A stretch of DNA of 64,000 nt from Prevotella sp. (GCA_031285625.1 JAITVV010000081.1:121700-185699), one strand, 5' to 3'; positions 36,602-45,759 are shown, counted from the stretch's first letter. A program made the numbers and translations. Notes: generated by a model from the letters alone, not told the origin.

Positions 36602-37192
36602 TTATTCCAATTGTTTGATTACTTTGCATGGATTTCCAGCTGCAAGGCAGTTAGCAGGGATAGATTTTGTAACCACACTACCTGCTCCTATTGTGCTATT
36701 ATCGCCAATAGTAACTCCCGGCAATATAACTGCACCTCCTCCTATCCATACATTAGAGCCAATGGTTACCGGAGCAGTAGATGCCTTCCAAAAAGACGGA
36801 GCATCATTATCTCCATCGTTATATGACAAACGTTCCCTGGGCTTTACAGGATGAGTGACGGCATATATCTGCACATTAGGACCTATACCGGAATTGTTGC
36901 CTATTGTGATGTTGTTACAATCCAGAAATACGCAATTCATATTTATCTCGCAGTTGTCGCCAATATGTATATTATCGCCATAATCTACAAAAAACGGTGC
37001 GGAAATCCAGACATTTTTTCCTCTTGAGCCAATCAGCTGATCCAATATTTTGTCTAATAATTTTTTATCAGTTGTGTCTGCCTGATTGTATTCCTTCATT
37101 AGCTTCTTAGCCAAATGCCAACGTGTTATTAGTTCTTCATCTCCGGCATCATACATTTCCCCAGCTAACATTTTTTCTTTCTCTGTTTTCAT
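36602..37192 (-). CDS. Maltose/galactoside O-acetyltransferase-like (LbH fold)
   Basis: The 196-residue protein has the N-terminal Mac domain (KEKMLAGEMYDAGDEELI). Left-handed beta-helix hexapeptide repeats follow, with NIHIGDNCEINMNC, the catalytic His in YAVTHPV, and NVWIGGGAVILPGVTIGDNS then TIGAGSVVTKSIPANCLAAG. Members acetylate sugars with acetyl-CoA. It starts 3 bases after the stop of the upstream Dcu transporter on the same strand, so the two are coupled, though a functional link is not obvious. Confidence 0.92.
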   Translation of the reverse strand: MKTEKEKMLAGEMYDAGDEELITRWHLAKKLMKEYNQADTTDKKLLDKILDQLIGSRGKNVWISAPFFVDYGDNIHIGDNCEINMNCVFLDCNNITIGNNSGIGPNVQIYAVTHPVKPRERLSYNDGDNDAPSFWKASTAPVTIGSNVWIGGGAVILPGVTIGDNSTIGAGSVVTKSIPANCLAAGNPCKVIKQLE

Positions 37193-37195
37193 CTT

Positions 37196-38497
37196 TTAAT
37201 GTATTAGAGTGATTAATAATAAGCCTGTACATACAGCACCAACTGTGGCAATGAGTCCGGGAAGCATAAATGAGTGGTTAACGATCCACCTGCCTATGCG
37301 GGTTGTGCCTGTGCGGTCAAAGTTGATTGCTGCCACCACTGTAGGGTAGTTGGGAAGAAAGAAATATCCGTTTACTGTCGGAAAAAGGGCAATAAGCATC
37401 CATGGAGATATGCCTAACAAAATACCGAGAGGCATCAATGCCCTAACAGTTGCAGCCTGACTATACAAAAGGATAGACATGACGAACAGGGCTACACCAA
37501 ATATCCAGGGCATAGATGTTACAATCCCTTCGATAGAATAACGCAACTGAGCCATATTTCCATTTATGAATGTGTCTCCCATCCATGCTATTCCAAAGAT
37601 GGCTACTACAGCCTGCATACCTGCAATGAAGACAGAGCCTTGTGCCGCAGCAATTCCGTTTGTACGTGTAAGAAGTAAGATAAGTGCTGCTGCGGATAGC
37701 ATCAGTATTTCGATAATAATAGGCATCTCGAGAGAGTTGCCTCCTATTACCCGTAGGCCCTCTATGGATCCGAAAAGTATAATTAAGACTGTAGCGAGAA
37801 TAAATATCAGCACCGAAAGTCCTGCCTTACTTATCAGGTTTGACTCAACCTGTGCCGATGTTTTATCGTGTTTGAACATCCCTGCTTCAAGGCGTTGCAG
37901 GTATTCGGGATCTTCATGAAGTTCTTTCCCCATACGCATACTGAATAATGCACCAAGTAAGATACCGACCAGAGTGGACGGAATTGTGATCATCAGAATA
38001 TCCAGAAGGGTTATATCAAATCCAGCCAGCATACTCAATAATGCAACTGTAGCTGCAGATATCGGGCTGGCAGTTATAGCCTGTTGGGAGGCAATCACTG
38101 CTATGGATAGTGGGCGCTCGGGACGTATTTTTGTTTCACGGGCAACTTCTGCTATTACAGGCAATACGGAGTATGCTACATGTCCTGTTCCGGCAACGAA
38201 TGTAAACAGATAAGTAACGATAGGACTGAGCAAGGTGATGCGTTGCGGATGTTTACGTAAAAACTTTTCAGCTAAGGCAACCATCAGGTCGAGGCCTCCT
38301 GCAGCCTGCATACAGCCTGCAGCTGCAATCACAGCAACAATCATCAACATGACATCGATAGGGGGCGAAGTTGGTTCCAGACCAAATACGAAAACGAGAA
38401 CAGCAAGTCCAAGTCCACCCATTACACCTAAGCCTATACCCTGAAGACGGGCTCCAATTATGATAGCAACGAGGACAAATAAAAATTGAATGAGCAT
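37196..38497 (-). CDS. Anaerobic C4-dicarboxylate transporter, DcuA/DcuB family
   Basis: The 433-residue protein has ten or more membrane helices and the family blocks AAGCMQAAGGLDLMVALAEK, IVTYLFTFVAGTGHVAYSVL and SQQAITASPISAATVALLS. Dcu carriers exchange fumarate, malate or aspartate for succinate during anaerobic growth, which fits a gut-type fermenter that makes succinate. It cannot be assigned to DcuA or DcuB from sequence alone. The acetyltransferase gene follows after 3 bases. Confidence 0.92.
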   Translation of the reverse strand: MLIQFLFVLVAIIIGARLQGIGLGVMGGLGLAVLVFVFGLEPTSPPIDVMLMIVAVIAAAGCMQAAGGLDLMVALAEKFLRKHPQRITLLSPIVTYLFTFVAGTGHVAYSVLPVIAEVARETKIRPERPLSIAVIASQQAITASPISAATVALLSMLAGFDITLLDILMITIPSTLVGILLGALFSMRMGKELHEDPEYLQRLEAGMFKHDKTSAQVESNLISKAGLSVLIFILATVLIILFGSIEGLRVIGGNSLEMPIIIEILMLSAAALILLLTRTNGIAAAQGSVFIAGMQAVVAIFGIAWMGDTFINGNMAQLRYSIEGIVTSMPWIFGVALFVMSILLYSQAATVRALMPLGILLGISPWMLIALFPTVNGYFFLPNYPTVVAAINFDRTGTTRIGRWIVNHSFMLPGLIATVGAVCTGLLLITLIH

Positions 38498-38519
38498 ATA
38501 ATCTCTATAAATTAATTTT

Positions 38520-38527
38520 CAAATATA
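38520..38527 (-). promoter_or_regulatory. Promoter -7 box for the dcu operon
   Basis: On the minus strand TATATTTG matches TAnnTTTG, 22 bases before the Dcu start codon. Confidence 0.5.
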
Positions 38528-38638
38528 ACGTTAATCTGCAAATTAAGTTTTGATTATCATATTGGGAAAAATATGTCGAAATAATTTCACCGTATTTTTG
38601 ACAGATCAAAATTATCGATTCCTAAATTTTGCAAATAC

Positions 38639-38998
38639 CTACCTAAATAAAATAAGATCAAAAAGTCCACAAATTGCAATACCTGTTATGATTGACCAGG
38701 AGAATACATCTTTAAATTTATTTTTTTCATGATTCAGAAACAAAAGATGCAATAGAAAATGGATAATCATAAAAACATCAAATATCTTAGTAAAGATCCC
38801 GGCTGTTGTTACATTTGTTATAAACCAGAAAATTACTATAAATATAGGAATATGAAGAGTGGTAAATATAATATATCCTTTTCTGTCACTTAATGACGAA
38901 AGTACAGGGAACATTTTCCATTCTTCGCATCGTATTGCATCCATCTCATGGATCAAAAATAATGAAAGGCCGATATAGAATAAACAAAACTCAGTCAT
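38639..38998 (-). CDS. Small membrane protein with HExxxxxxEEW-type motif
   Basis: From ATG 38998 the protein is 119 residues with about four hydrophobic segments. It has LIHEMDAIRCEEWKMFPVLS near the N-terminus and HFLLHLLFLNHE further on. The His/Glu pattern resembles the DUF6713/HXXEE-type small membrane proteins of unknown function. A longer frame starts at 39052, but it crosses the tssC terminator and the promoter box at 39020-39027, so I prefer 38998. Function unknown. Confidence 0.6.
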   Translation of the reverse strand: MTEFCLFYIGLSLFLIHEMDAIRCEEWKMFPVLSSLSDRKGYIIFTTLHIPIFIVIFWFITNVTTAGIFTKIFDVFMIIHFLLHLLFLNHEKNKFKDVFSWSIITGIAICGLFDLILFR

Positions 38999-39019
38999 TG
39001 TTTTTGTATTAGTGCTTTC

Positions 39020-39027
39020 CAAAGATA
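39020..39027 (-). promoter_or_regulatory. Promoter -7 box for the small membrane protein
   Basis: On the minus strand TATCTTTG matches TAnnTTTG, 21 bases before ATG 38998. It supports the shorter start. Confidence 0.55.
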
Positions 39028-39037
39028 CAAAATAAAA

Positions 39038-39062
39038 AAGCCGGTAAATCATTTACCGGCTT
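39038..39062 (-). terminator. Intrinsic terminator of the hcp-tssB-tssC operon
   Basis: AAGCCGGTAAAT and ATTTACCGGCTT form a perfect 12-base inverted repeat. On the minus strand the second arm runs into TTTTTTATTTT. It starts 18 bases past the tssC stop. Confidence 0.9.
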
Positions 39063-39079
39063 TCTAAAATAGTGTTTTA

Positions 39080-40465
39080 TTATTGTTGAGCATATTCAGA
39101 TTCCCAATCTACATCATCATCCCCTTTTGTTCCATCAAGTTTGATAACAAAACTTTTGGCCGGGAAGAAAGGTGTAATATGCAGATCCAGATATATCCTG
39201 TCTTTTTGCTTAGGATCGCGTTCAAACCTGTTTATTTTGAATTTTTCGATCAAACGGTCAGCACCTTGTATGCCATCCAGGAATTTGATGATCTGCATAC
39301 GCAGATCTTTCTCAGTTTTAGAGCTCCAATTTTCAAAAGCTCTGCGGTTAAGAAAGTCGATAAGTACTTTGGTGATATAATCGAATACACGTACAACAGA
39401 GTAGGTTTGTAGTCCAAGGTTATCTCCATTAAACAAAGTTTTGGCAGAGAAAGCCATCACTTTTCCATATTCGTTTACCATAGGGATAAGGCCTATCTTA
39501 TCCAATTGTGATATCTCGCTTTTCTTCAAAGGAAATACTACTCCGTCAACTTCATTGATTCCACCATGTTTTTTACCTGCTGTAACCTGAGACATAAGAG
39601 TATAATATACTTTTCCTGCCAGTGCTGCAGCCGGAGATACATGTAAATCTTCAGTTTCTCCCAGATTAGCATATTTCTGGCGTCCTACAAGCCAGTTACA
39701 AGCCATACATGTATTGGCTTTGAAGGTATCGCCTCCGGTGTGGTTTGCAGAGAAGAACATATCGATAACATCATCCGGTTTTTCCAGATCGGCGAAATCC
39801 GTAAACAACATTACTTTGTTTTCATATGCAATCTTAGACCATTTTTCAATCACCTTATTCGATCCCAGATAGCCCGGTAATACTAATATAGAATAGTTTT
39901 CACGTAGATCAAGACGGTCGTAATGTTGTTTCAATTCGCTGTTTACAAAATCAATAAATCTTGAATTATCCAGATCCGTTACTTGTTCAGGAGTTGCGTT
40001 AAGTATAGATATATTCTTCAACTTATCCGACTCGGTGTTTTTATAGAATAACATTACCGAACGGTATGAGCGTTCTAGTTCTTTAACCGTTTCTACTGCT
40101 TTCATTAGGTTCTTATCCAAAAGTTCTGATACAAAAGATTCTTTTTCTTTACTTTTGTCCAGCATTTCTGTTGTATTCTTTGTTTCCGAAAGCAGATCGA
40201 TCCACATTCCCAGTTGGTTTTGTAGTTCTTTTCTTTCCTCTCTTTTAGACTCATCTGTCAGGAATATTTTTTTCCGGGCTTTACGTTCAGGATTCAGATT
40301 CTGAACCCCATCTATCGATGATTCGAGAAATGTAAAACCTCCAAATTTTGCCAGTTTATTAATTGAGTCCAGCAACACATTCTCCTGTGCTTTTTTATCC
40401 TTTACAGCCTGTTTTACAGCTTGTTCCTGTACCGTAGCTTGTAATGCTTTTTCTTCTTGTGACAT
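39080..40465 (-). CDS. tssC: T6SSiii contractile sheath large subunit TssC
   Basis: TssC forms, with TssB, the contractile sheath around the Hcp tube. The 461-residue protein shows the family layout: a charged N-terminal helix, LNPERKARKKIFL, the SRFIDFVNSELKQ and VLPGYLGSNKVIEKWSKIAY segments, NTCMACNWLVGRQKYANLG, and a C-terminal SVVRVFDYITKVLIDFLNRR then HITPFFPAKSFVIKLDG. Length is normal. It lies 30 bases after tssB at the end of the minus-strand tube/sheath operon and is followed by a strong terminator. Confidence 0.93.
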   Translation of the reverse strand: MSQEEKALQATVQEQAVKQAVKDKKAQENVLLDSINKLAKFGGFTFLESSIDGVQNLNPERKARKKIFLTDESKREERKELQNQLGMWIDLLSETKNTTEMLDKSKEKESFVSELLDKNLMKAVETVKELERSYRSVMLFYKNTESDKLKNISILNATPEQVTDLDNSRFIDFVNSELKQHYDRLDLRENYSILVLPGYLGSNKVIEKWSKIAYENKVMLFTDFADLEKPDDVIDMFFSANHTGGDTFKANTCMACNWLVGRQKYANLGETEDLHVSPAAALAGKVYYTLMSQVTAGKKHGGINEVDGVVFPLKKSEISQLDKIGLIPMVNEYGKVMAFSAKTLFNGDNLGLQTYSVVRVFDYITKVLIDFLNRRAFENWSSKTEKDLRMQIIKFLDGIQGADRLIEKFKINRFERDPKQKDRIYLDLHITPFFPAKSFVIKLDGTKGDDDVDWESEYAQQ

Positions 40466-40495
40466 AACTATTTAAAGATTACTTATTTTTATTAT

Positions 40496-40966
40496 TTAAT
40501 CGTTTACAGGTGGATTGTCATATGACTCCAACTCTGCCATCAAACCTTTCAGCGCCTCTATGAAAGCTGCTTTTGTATCTTCATTTTGAAGTACTTTTTG
40601 AAGGATCTTATTTGAGCGCAATTGTTTTATGGTCTTATTATAAAACTCTTTTTGCCCGCTCAGGTCTTTCAGGTAAGGACTATTTTGCATCATATTCTTA
40701 GTTAGAAAATCTGCAACAGATCTGAATTTAAAGTTTTCTGTGATATCTTGCCCATCCTCATTTTCAAACTCAACATCAATATTTGGTTTGAAATGATCAA
40801 ATACATCTTCGATAGTATTGAGTCCCTCAGCCAATTCCGGATTAATGGGATCTTCGTTTGTTAATTTTTCTACTAACAGAGTACGATTAAAAGGAATATC
40901 GGCGATCGATTCCGAAGCATCAATCTTAACCTCATTTCCTCCTACTCCATATTCAAACATTGCCAT
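40496..40966 (-). CDS. tssB: T6SSiii contractile sheath small subunit TssB
   Basis: The 156-residue protein fits the Bacteroidota TssB: a beta-rich start (YGVGGNEVKIDASESIADIP), NTIEDVFDHFKPNIDVEFEN and a C-terminal helical part (FLTKNMMQNSPYLKDLSGQK). The TssB-TssC pair forms the sheath. It lies 32 bases after an Hcp-like gene and 30 bases before tssC. The length is usual for subtype iii. Confidence 0.9.
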   Translation of the reverse strand: MAMFEYGVGGNEVKIDASESIADIPFNRTLLVEKLTNEDPINPELAEGLNTIEDVFDHFKPNIDVEFENEDGQDITENFKFRSVADFLTKNMMQNSPYLKDLSGQKEFYNKTIKQLRSNKILQKVLQNEDTKAAFIEALKGLMAELESYDNPPVND

Positions 40967-40998
40967 AATAATTGTTTTTTATGTTTATTAATAATTTA

Positions 40999-41568
40999 CT
41001 AGTTACTCTTTATGTTGTATGAAAGTGGCTTACTCACTTTCCAGATATTTTCAAATTCTTCATTGCCTATCTTGATCGATCTTGGAGATACAACCAATGT
41101 TGTCATCAATCCTTTCCAGCTGTCTATTTCTTTCTTGTAATGGATGCAAAAGGCATCACAAAATATTATATTTAACAGAGCGCTCTCGTCTGTTTTCGAC
41201 TTATAAGGATAGAAGATGACCTCTCCATTTTGGGTAGCGCCTTCTTTTTGCATCCAGTTATTGATTCTATCACTCAATGTTTCAGAAAATACCAGTGTCA
41301 TTATTCCTCCTCTGGGACGTCCATCAGGTTTGCCTTTAGCTGTAACCGGCTGATCAAAATTCAGGTCAAATTCTTCTACAATGTAGATTTCATCTTTTAT
41401 CTTTAGTTTTACAATAACTCCATATTGTATTGATAGTTTATCCGTATTATCTGATTCTTCTTTTCGATTTCCTTGTTGAATGACTGGTTTTTCGGATATA
41501 ACCTCTTTTTCAGGTGGTTCCTGATTTTCTTTTATAAAAATCCGGCTAATTCTTTTTATAAAATTCAT
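40999..41568 (-). CDS. tssD: Hcp/TssD-like protein with N-terminal extension (copy 4)
   Basis: The 189-residue protein has a polar N-terminal extension of about 45 residues (KENQEPPEKEVISEKPVIQQ), then an Hcp-like beta barrel. The barrel has EEFDLNFDQPVTAKGKPDGR, matching the GxPxxxxxGGxI motif of the other copies, and WMQKEGATQNGEVIFYPYKS. It overlaps the preceding Hcp-like gene by 4 bases and precedes tssB. The extension has no recognised domain; it could be a cargo link or cap-type role, which is inference. Confidence 0.75.
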   Translation of the reverse strand: MNFIKRISRIFIKENQEPPEKEVISEKPVIQQGNRKEESDNTDKLSIQYGVIVKLKIKDEIYIVEEFDLNFDQPVTAKGKPDGRPRGGIMTLVFSETLSDRINNWMQKEGATQNGEVIFYPYKSKTDESALLNIIFCDAFCIHYKKEIDSWKGLMTTLVVSPRSIKIGNEEFENIWKVSKPLSYNIKSN

Positions 41569-41984
41569 TTATTTATAAATTCGAAATATGTATTCCCAAT
41601 TCTTATTGAATCTGAACTTATTGTTAAATTCGTAATGGTCTGAATACTCCTTTCCAGTTTATAATTCAAGTGAATATCCATACACCTGGCATTCTCAAAA
41701 TAAGTTTGCTCCAATGTTTTATCTTTGGTATCCACAATTGTTATTTCTCCATTAAAGCGTTTCGTATGATCAAACATCCAGATCATTAATATATCGGATG
41801 GCAGATCTACTATCGACAATTTTATTGTACCTCCCTTTATTTCAGAACATGGCTCACCTACACTATTTATATTTCTTTGGAAATTGTATTCACAGTTTGT
41901 AATCTCAAATCTATATTGAGACAATCCCATGATATTATCTTTCTGTGGAATTTGTAGTTTTATATAAGCCTTATACTGAACCAT
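41565..41984 (-). CDS. tssD: Hcp/TssD-like protein, diverged (copy 3)
   Basis: The 139-residue protein keeps the TssD layout (RFEITNCEYNFQRNINSVGE, then GGTIKLSIVDLPSD and FNGEITIVD) but is clearly diverged from the two 129/130-residue copies. The C-terminus reads SSDSIRIGNTYFEF, like the LKMGDASF and IKMENVEI ends of those copies. It overlaps the next gene by 4 bases, so the two are coupled. It may be a specialised Hcp, for example for tube start or cargo; inference. Confidence 0.75.
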   Translation of the reverse strand: MVQYKAYIKLQIPQKDNIMGLSQYRFEITNCEYNFQRNINSVGEPCSEIKGGTIKLSIVDLPSDILMIWMFDHTKRFNGEITIVDTKDKTLEQTYFENARCMDIHLNYKLERSIQTITNLTISSDSIRIGNTYFEFINK

Positions 41985-42040
41985 GATAAGGTGTTAAGTT
42001 TGTGTAATTGTCTTTTGTCTAAGGACTTGTTATATGAAAC

Positions 42041-42070
42041 AGAAGCAAAGAGAATTTTCCCTTTGCTTCT
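42041..42070 (-). terminator. Hairpin between hcp copies 2 and 3 (possible attenuator)
   Basis: AGAAGCAAAG and CTTTGCTTCT form a perfect 10-base stem around a ten-base A/T loop. On the minus strand it lies 17 bases after the copy 2 stop and ends GTTTCATAT, a weak T run. It could reduce read-through to the downstream genes or protect the hcp message. Confidence 0.55.
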
Positions 42071-42086
42071 CTAATATAGAGAGATA

Positions 42087-42479
42087 TTACATTTCCGGCC
42101 AATTCTGAGTAAAGCTGGCATCACCCATTTTCAAAGTTTGGGCAGATACTACAAAGCTAATGCTCATAGGTATATCACCAACAATATTGATTGCTTCTTT
42201 AAAGTCTATGATATATCCGTTTTCCCAACTTAGTTCTTTCATTTTGGAATCTTCATCATCTTTTTTGAACGTGATGGTTCCTTTGTGAGGCTTAAATTGC
42301 ATAGCCATTTTTTCAATTATAGAAATATCATCTGTAGATTCTACTGTTATTTCTACTTTACCTCCATAAAGGTTAGAAGATGGACGTCCCTTTGAGTCAA
42401 CTTCTCTCTCGACAGAGTAATTACATTTGATTATGTCAAATTCTTTGCCTTCAAAATTTAAACTTGCTCTAAATGACAT
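42087..42479 (-). CDS. tssD: Hcp/TssD tube protein (copy 2)
   Basis: The 130-residue protein is a standard-length Bacteroidota TssD: SFRASLNFEGKEFDIIKCNY, then SVEREVDSKGRPSSNLYGGK, MAMQFKPHKGTITFKKDDED and the end SAQTLKMGDASFTQNWPEM. Hexameric rings of this protein stack into the inner tube carrying the spike. It closely matches copy 1 (42524-42913) along its length, so they are recent paralogs. A strong hairpin follows. Confidence 0.93.
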   Translation of the reverse strand: MSFRASLNFEGKEFDIIKCNYSVEREVDSKGRPSSNLYGGKVEITVESTDDISIIEKMAMQFKPHKGTITFKKDDEDSKMKELSWENGYIIDFKEAINIVGDIPMSISFVVSAQTLKMGDASFTQNWPEM

Positions 42480-42523
42480 GTTTTTTCTTTTTAAGTGTTA
42501 ATAAATTGCGTTAAGGTCTTTGG

Positions 42524-42913
42524 TTATCGAGGCCATTTTTGCTCGATTTCTACATTTTCCATTTTGATTTTTTCCGCAGAAACTTCAAAACGAAGAGACA
42601 TCGGTTCACGTCCAATTACGTCCAGAGATTCCGAATATTTTACAACATATCCGTTTTCCCAGCTCAATTCTTTCATTTTAGCTTCTTCATGCCCTTTATT
42701 GAAAGTAATAGTACCTGAGTTAGGTTTAAACTGGTTTACCATTTGGGAGAAAACCGTAGTGTCTTCTGTAGACTCTACTTCCAAGATTATACTACCGCCA
42801 TATACATTAGATGATGGACGGCCTTTTAAATCTACATCACGGTGAAATGAGTAGCTGCATTGAATAACATCGTATTCTTTGCCTTCAAATTTCAAATTTG
42901 CTTTAAAAGCCAT
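42524..42913 (-). CDS. tssD: Hcp/TssD tube protein (copy 1)
   Basis: The 129-residue protein matches TssD: AFKANLKFEGKEYDVIQCSY, then SFHRDVDLKGRPSSNVYGGS, MVNQFKPNSGTITFNKGHEE and IKMENVEIEQKWPR. It is the first gene of the minus-strand tube/sheath operon, facing tssH across a 327-base divergent gap. As the leading gene it is likely the most highly expressed Hcp, which suits the main tube subunit; inference. Confidence 0.93.
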   Translation of the reverse strand: MAFKANLKFEGKEYDVIQCSYSFHRDVDLKGRPSSNVYGGSIILEVESTEDTTVFSQMVNQFKPNSGTITFNKGHEEAKMKELSWENGYVVKYSESLDVIGREPMSLRFEVSAEKIKMENVEIEQKWPR

Positions 42914-43240
42914 AATTGATAAGTTTAATTAATAAATGTGTAATTTTTTAATCTGTGTGATTAAATTAAAGCTTACGATTTATGAAAATTCGTTTGTGTT
43001 AAATTTATTCGTAAAGTGTGTTAATATTCTTTTTGATTCTTCCAACCACAATTTTAAATATTTTTTTTTAATCTAGCTACTTTTTTTCTGCATAAGTTTA
43101 ATATTTATATAATTTTTAGGTTTATAATCCTTCCTATATATTAGATAAATTACTAATAATTTCTATACAGATTAATTTTTCATTATTTCTTTTATCTTTG
43201 TAAAGAATACACAAATTTTACACACAATTCCAATAATCAG
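42914..43240. promoter_or_regulatory. Divergent promoter region hcp / tssH
   Basis: No gene is seen. A perfect TAnnTTTG box (TATCTTTG) lies at 43193-43200, 40 bases before tssH, and is the likely tssH promoter. No matching box is clear for the hcp operon on the minus strand. The region is very AT-rich. Confidence 0.6.
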
Positions 43241-45742
43241 ATGGATTTCTTGAATTTAAACGATTCGGTAAAAACCGCTATCAGAGTATCACAGGCTATT
43301 GCAAGAGAATACGGTAACGAATATTACTCTCCGCCTCATCTTCTCAAAGGACTCCTGCATAAAGAGGTAGGACTTCAGAGTTTAATAACCCACCTTGGCA
43401 AGGAAGTTGCTTATTTTGAAGAATGGGCAGAAGTAAGAATAGATGATTATCCTAAAATAGGATCTCCAAAAGATATTGTTGGAGATGAAAATATACCGAG
43501 GGTATTTGAAGAATCAGATAATGTACGTATAAAATTGGGATTATTAGAAATAAATCCGTTATGCGTATTGGCAGCCTTGTCCAAACCCGGAGTGGGATTT
43601 AGCTCAGACCAGCTAAAATCATTTCCTATAAGGGAAAGTGAAATATTGGATCTGTATATGGATGCCGAAAACGTGGCGCACAGTATTGCTCACGAATTAT
43701 ATGAGTCGTCTGGAGAACCATCGACAGCAGCTCTCCACAAATACTGTATTGATAAAATGATACAAGCATCTGATCTGAAGATACATGATGTAGTGAACCG
43801 GGAAGGAGAAATCAGAATGATGATGGAGATACTGGGACGAAGAAGTAAGCCCAATGTGATGATCATAGGAGATTCGGGAGTGGGGAAAACTGCTCTGGTA
43901 GATGGGCTTGTACGCCGGATTGTGGATAAAGATGTTCCTTCTTACCTCGATGGAACAACTATCTATGAACTCGACACAGGAAATCTCATTGCAGGAGCAA
44001 CCTACAAAGGGGAGATTGAAGATCGTCTGAAAAGTATTATAAAAGAAATACGGACGATGGATAAGGCTATCCTGTTTATAGATGAAATACATATCTTACT
44101 AGATCCGAAACAAGGGAATTCGGGTGCAGCAAATATTATGAAACCGGAAATGTCAAGGGGTGATCTTACAATAATAGGGATCACTACTAATGATGACTAC
44201 CGTAAGTTTGTGGAACCGGATCATGCCTTCAACCGCAGATTTGAAGTTCTTAAAATAGAAGAACCGGATCTTAAATCAGCTGAAAAGATGCTAAGTTTTG
44301 TTATTGATAAATATGCTAATTTTCATAACCTTAAAGTTTCAGAAAGTGCAGTAGAGGAATGTGTGAGACTGGCAAAGCGCTATACAAAAGACCGCAGATT
44401 ACCTGACTCAGCTATCGACTTGTTAGACAGAACAATGTCTGCAGCCAAAATGATAAATGAAACTGCAAATAAGGATATCCTTTATTTTACAAAAGAACTT
44501 GATAAAATAGAGGATGATAAAGAAACGCCTAAAGAAGAATTATTGGATAAACTCAGATATATATACTTTGGAATGCAAAATAGGTTGAGCCCTATCCTGC
44601 TAGGTATATTAACTGATGAAACGGATGTAGCAACAATAAGCGACTACGAACAGATGCTTAAATATCTTCATAATGCACTTGATACATTAGAGGAATTCTG
44701 TAAAAATAAGATCGAAGAAGTAAGTCCTCATGAAGTTACAGCTATCATATCCAACAAAACAGGCATTCCGATAGGCAAAATACAATCGCAGGAGAAAGAA
44801 AAGCTTCTGACTATGGAAGATCAACTCAGAAAGAGGGTTGTAGGACAAGATCATGCTTTGAAGTCGCTATCAGATGCGATTCTTGAATCGCGAAGCGGAT
44901 TGAACAAACCGGGGCAACCTATTGGTTCTTTCTTCTTTCTGGGACCTACAGGAACGGGAAAGACCGAGTTGGTAAAAGCTGTAGCCGAAGCATTATTCAA
45001 TGATGAGAAGGCTATGATACGGTTCGACATGTCAGAGTTTAAAGAAGAACATTCTGCCGCTTTACTATATGGAGCACCTCCAGGATATGTAGGATATGAA
45101 GAGGGAGGGCTTTTGGTGAATAAGATCCGTCAGCAACCTTATGCTGTTGTACTCTTCGATGAAATCGAGAAAGCCCATCAGTCTGTCTATGATATTTTCC
45201 TACAGATTATGGATGAAGGGAAGTTACATGACAGGCTCGGAAAAGAAGGGGACTTCTCAAATGCCATCATAATATTCACGTCCAATGTGGGTAGTGAATG
45301 GCTTTCTGAGCAATTAGCCCAGGGAAAAAGGCCTACCACCATACAGATGATGGAAGTGATGGGACGTTATTTCCGTCCTGAATTTTTAGCACGCCTTTCT
45401 GAAATTGTTCCATTCTCTCCTATCAGTGAAGACATATTACTTTCTATATTTAATATCCAGTTGAAAAGTTTGTATGCTCCTTTGGAGAAACAAGGAATAG
45501 AACTTATCATTGATGAGAATGCTAAGCGTATACTCGCCAATAAAGACTTTACACCTAAATATGGAGCAAGGCAGCTTGCAGGAGTTTTGAGAAATTATTT
45601 GCGACGCCCCATATCCCGTTACATAATAAACGGAAAAGTAGGGCATGGTAGTAAAATATCGATTGGGTTGGATGAAAATAATGAACTGATCTGGAATATA
45701 GAGAATCTGCAAGCAGAAGATATCCCGGAAACAGAGTCATAA
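43241..45742 (+). CDS. tssH: T6SS sheath-recycling AAA+ ATPase TssH (ClpV)
   Basis: The 833-residue protein is a two-AAA+ Hsp100. It has an N-terminal Clp-N domain (SQAIAREYGNEYYSPPHLLK), Walker A GDSGVGKT at 210-217 with ILFIDEIH, a short middle domain, Walker A GPTGTGKT at 568-575 with VVLFDEIEKA, and a C-terminal D2-small domain (FTPKYGARQLAGVLRNYLRR). The middle domain is shorter than in ClpB and the gene sits inside the T6SS locus, so it is ClpV/TssH, which unfolds contracted sheaths. It is the only plus-strand gene in this part of the locus. Confidence 0.93.
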   Translation: MDFLNLNDSVKTAIRVSQAIAREYGNEYYSPPHLLKGLLHKEVGLQSLITHLGKEVAYFEEWAEVRIDDYPKIGSPKDIVGDENIPRVFEESDNVRIKLGLLEINPLCVLAALSKPGVGFSSDQLKSFPIRESEILDLYMDAENVAHSIAHELYESSGEPSTAALHKYCIDKMIQASDLKIHDVVNREGEIRMMMEILGRRSKPNVMIIGDSGVGKTALVDGLVRRIVDKDVPSYLDGTTIYELDTGNLIAGATYKGEIEDRLKSIIKEIRTMDKAILFIDEIHILLDPKQGNSGAANIMKPEMSRGDLTIIGITTNDDYRKFVEPDHAFNRRFEVLKIEEPDLKSAEKMLSFVIDKYANFHNLKVSESAVEECVRLAKRYTKDRRLPDSAIDLLDRTMSAAKMINETANKDILYFTKELDKIEDDKETPKEELLDKLRYIYFGMQNRLSPILLGILTDETDVATISDYEQMLKYLHNALDTLEEFCKNKIEEVSPHEVTAIISNKTGIPIGKIQSQEKEKLLTMEDQLRKRVVGQDHALKSLSDAILESRSGLNKPGQPIGSFFFLGPTGTGKTELVKAVAEALFNDEKAMIRFDMSEFKEEHSAALLYGAPPGYVGYEEGGLLVNKIRQQPYAVVLFDEIEKAHQSVYDIFLQIMDEGKLHDRLGKEGDFSNAIIIFTSNVGSEWLSEQLAQGKRPTTIQMMEVMGRYFRPEFLARLSEIVPFSPISEDILLSIFNIQLKSLYAPLEKQGIELIIDENAKRILANKDFTPKYGARQLAGVLRNYLRRPISRYIINGKVGHGSKISIGLDENNELIWNIENLQAEDIPETES

Positions 45743-45759
45743 AAATTTTAGTTTTCTTT

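Noticed and set aside
38999-39052. Longer start for the small membrane protein at 39052
   Set aside because: The extension would cross the tssC terminator and the promoter box at 39020-39027; ATG 38998 fits both.
43241-45742. Housekeeping ClpB chaperone
   Set aside because: Two AAA+ domains fit ClpB, but the middle domain is short and the gene is embedded among T6SS genes, so TssH/ClpV is the better call.
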